A stretch of DNA of 64,000 nucleotides from Rachycentron canadum (taxonomy: Eukaryota > Chordata > Actinopteri > Carangiformes > Rachycentridae): positions 6,252,510 to 6,316,509 of the forward strand of contig CM076661.1 in assembly GCA_038496675.1 (NCBI GenBank), given 5' to 3'. Shown here in pieces: positions 63,301 through 64,000 of this stretch. Every line of letters begins with the position of its first letter. The stretch's first letter is position 1. The position numbers were made by a program, and so were the translations under genes. Below the pieces are notes generated by a model. The model was not told the origin of the DNA. It ran no database searches and worked only from the letters and a program-made list of their open reading frames with translations.

Positions 63301-63957
63301 GTGTTATTACGCCAGAATAAACCAAACCAAACCAAACCGTCCTCACCTTTTGGCACCATCTGCAGTTCCCAGCACAACACTACATCTAATCAAGCATCCA
63401 TTGGCTGCTATGATTGGCTCCTGTGACGGGGAGTGAGAGAGGTGCTTTAACTTGGCAGGCAGTTTTTAAAATGACATTAGCCTTTTTGCTCAATAATTCC
63501 CTCTTGAAATACATAAAAACTGTTTAGTGCCTGGCTCAATTTTTACATTTTATTCCTCCACATTATTACTACACTGGATTTCACACCTAACTGGAAAGAT
63601 CAGTGGTCATTTATGGAATCACCTCCAGCTTTTCCAGTATTATAATGTGTGTGCAATGTGTCGGCAGCTGGCAGCATCACCACTTTTTCCGGAGAGGCCA
63701 ACCTGTGTCCCCGGTGCAACAAGAAGGTGTATTTTGGTAAGTGGTTCCACACTTTCAGGGTGAGGGGAGTGGGAAAGGTTGCAGTAAAAGGTGTGGACCT
63801 GCAAAGCGGTTTCCATGGTGTCTCACAGGTGTGTTTATGTATTTGTGTGCACGTCACAATAGCTGAGAAGGTGACGTCACTGGGAAAGGATTGGCATCGA
63901 CCCTGTCTGCGCTGTGAGAGGTGCAGCAAGACTCTATCTGCTGGCGGCCATGCAGAG
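43602..63957 (+). CDS. crip2: CRIP2 (cysteine-rich protein 2), 5' part, six joined coding exons
   Basis: CRIP2 is a small two-LIM zinc-binding protein of vertebrates, studied mainly in heart and vessels; LIM domains act in protein-protein contacts. Six exons join in frame to 162 codons: 43602-43644, 57416-57510, 61999-62056, 62759-62884, 63668-63736, 63863-63957. LIM1 ligands are C5, C8, H26, C29, C32, C35, C53 and C57. A glycine-rich GVNIGGAGSYVYD segment and a charged linker follow. LIM2 shows C121, C124, H142, C145, C148 and C151 before the window ends. The start MASKCPKC matches human CRIP2. Two LIM domains exclude CRIP1; the N-terminus and the linker start (GVNIGGAGSY) are human CRIP2-like, favouring CRIP2 over CRIP3. 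The remaining exons lie past 64000. Adjacent to mta1, as in mammals, but transcribed away from it. Confidence 0.95.
45300..45343 (+). promoter_or_regulatory. Candidate intronic regulatory patch: Sp/KLF-like box plus MEF2/TATA-like motif
   Basis: GGGTGGGGCGTG at 45300-45311 is followed by CTATAAAAAT at 45334-45343, which fits both a MEF2-type and a TATA-like motif, and then by a short (ATG)n at 45350-45365. Motif-level evidence only. Confidence 0.25.
52670..53220. mobile_element. Transposon-like repeat relic (Tc1/mariner-type ends, non-autonomous)
   Basis: TTGGTTTTATCAGACCAAAG, GGGAACCTTCAATGCACAAG, ACAGGTGGACTCCAGTCAAG and GAAGGGTCTGGGTACTTATG are landmarks of a very common fish repeat. In family copies I recall, these are followed by a segment like AAGGCTGTAACAAAATGTGG near the end. 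That end piece appears only at 54338-54360, beyond the ADAM-containing block, so this copy looks split. Family assignment is from memory and no transposase frame remains. Confidence 0.55.
53221..53270. repeat. Left copy of flanking direct repeat: ATTATTACAT(AT)n...TTTAGCACAAGGC
   Basis: ATTATTACAT plus an AT run plus TTTAGCACAAGGC, ending directly at the ambiguous base N at 53271. Matches 54281-54342 apart from AT-run length and an extra ATT. Confidence 0.9.
53695..53885 (-). CDS. adam11: Isolated ADAM11/22/23-type propeptide exon
   Basis: On the minus strand a TGTAG acceptor precedes 191 nt (two bases plus 63 open codons) ending at a consensus donor GTAAGT. The product contains GGMWDWFTLAGRPDS, EITYPKRLVQQIRS and NYLDTRVKNSTGET. 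The (E)(V/I)T-P-RLV...LDTRV pattern is that of the N-terminal propeptide of the neuronal ADAM11/22/23 group, membrane proteins without an active metalloprotease site; ADAM11 is closest to memory. The intact splice sites argue against a retrocopy. No other exon of such a gene is recognised in the window, so it is an orphan exon inside crip2 intron 1. The family call is fairly secure. The exact paralogue and whether it belongs here are uncertain. Confidence 0.7.
54281..54342. repeat. Right copy of flanking direct repeat
   Basis: ATTATTACAT plus a longer AT run plus ATTATTTTAGCACAAGGC, continuing into TGTGACAAAATGTG, which looks like the terminal part of the transposon-like relic to the left. 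Confidence 0.9.
57416..57510 (+). CDS. crip2: crip2 coding exon 2 (LIM1)
   Basis: The acceptor CATGTGCAG precedes 95 nt completing Ala15 and encoding EKVSSLGKDWHKLCLKCDRC then NKLLNAGGHAE, residues 16-46. The donor is GTCAGT. It contains ligands H26, C29, C32 and C35. Confidence 0.96.
57511..61998. other. crip2 intron 2: no gene
   Basis: AT-rich with T-runs near 59060-59074 and 60583-60602 and A-runs near 59374-59388 and 60059-60073. The longest open frame here (59032-59610, minus) runs through a homopolymer and shows no domain. Confidence 0.7.
61999..62056 (+). CDS. crip2: crip2 coding exon 3 (LIM1 end)
   Basis: The acceptor TTCCACAG precedes 58 nt encoding HDGRPYCHKPCYAALFGPK, residues 47-65, plus one base of Gly66. 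The donor is GTGAAG. It contains the last LIM1 ligands, C53 and C57. Confidence 0.96.
62057..62758. other. crip2 intron 3: no gene
   Basis: Very AT-rich in 62180-62650, with many TTTAATTTATT-like stretches. Nothing coding. Confidence 0.75.
62759..62884 (+). CDS. crip2: crip2 coding exon 4 (linker)
   Basis: The acceptor TATTTTAG precedes 126 nt encoding VNIGGAGSYVYDTPANSNST, GVDSAPKAEEKRVYA and PKAPSK, residues 67-107, with split codons at both ends. The donor is GTGAAT. This inter-LIM linker diverges from human apart from the VNIGGAGSY start and a conserved AEE(K/R) patch. Confidence 0.93.
62885..63667. other. crip2 intron 4: no gene
   Basis: Contains an A-run near 62959-62976 and a short (CCAAA)n at about 63321-63339. 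No exon recognised. Confidence 0.75.
63668..63736 (+). CDS. crip2: crip2 coding exon 5 (LIM2 start)
   Basis: The acceptor GTCGGCAG precedes 69 nt encoding (A)GSITTFSGEANLCPRCNKK then VYF. The donor is GTAAGT. It carries LIM2 ligands C121 and C124. Human has SSVTTFTGEPNTCPRCSKKV at the same place. Confidence 0.95.
63863..63957 (+). CDS. crip2: crip2 coding exon 6 (LIM2)
   Basis: The acceptor TCACAATAG precedes 95 nt encoding (A)EKVTSLGKDWHRPCLRCER, then CSKTLSAGGHAE. The donor is GTGAGA. Same length and phases as exon 2, its LIM1 counterpart. Ligands H142, C145, C148 and C151 are present. Confidence 0.96.
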
Positions 63958-63980
63958 GTGAGAAAAGGAGGCGTTTATAA

Positions 63981-64000
63981 GGGGGGGGGGGGGGGGGGGG
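63981..64000. repeat. Poly-G run at the window end
   Basis: Twenty consecutive G residues in crip2 intron 6, 23 bp after the exon 6 boundary. It may continue beyond the window. Such runs are error-prone in sequencing. Confidence 0.9.

Noticed and set aside
1..64000. CRISPR arrays, phage, operons or toxin-antitoxin systems
   Set aside because: This is an animal nuclear locus with spliced genes. No spaced palindromic repeats or prokaryotic gene organisation are present.

Overview
This is a window of vertebrate nuclear DNA, almost certainly from a teleost fish. It has small exons with GT-AG boundaries in long AT-rich introns, dense (CA)n, (GA)n and (AT)n microsatellites, and dispersed repeat families familiar from teleost genomes. 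I see no bacterial operons, CRISPR arrays or phage genes. No gene is complete here: two genes run off the two ends of the window.

Left part (1-29.9 kb): the minus strand carries the 5' nine coding exons of an MTA1 orthologue (metastasis-associated 1, a NuRD co-repressor subunit). They start with the ATG at 29776 and end at 906, inside the SANT domain. All nine exons join in frame to give 297 codons covering the BAH domain, the ELM2 domain and the first half of SANT. The long introns hold repeats, including a dead Tc1/mariner transposase fragment (about 10.75-11.01 kb), a tRNA-derived SINE-like relic (about 11.98 kb) and several copies of a dispersed family beginning GCTGCAACTAA.

Middle (29.9-43.4 kb): non-coding DNA between the two gene starts. 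I found no gene in it.

Right part (43.4-64 kb): the plus strand carries the first six coding exons of CRIP2 (cysteine-rich protein 2, a two-LIM-domain protein). They give 162 codons in frame: LIM1, the linker and most of LIM2. Intron 1 is nearly 14 kb. Inside it, on the opposite strand, is a single well-formed ADAM11/22/23-type propeptide exon (53695-53885). It lies in a block of about 1 kb that is bracketed by two copies of the same (AT)n plus TTTAGCACAAGGC sequence, with an ambiguous N at the left junction. The block appears to interrupt an older transposon-like repeat. It is either a real segmental insertion or an assembly misjoin.

MTA1 and CRIP2 are neighbours in mammals too, which supports both identifications. 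Here they are head to head, whereas in human they are, to my knowledge, in tandem on the same strand. Nothing in the window suggests a novel defence or enzymatic system. The most notable signals are the stray ADAM exon block and the changed gene orientation.
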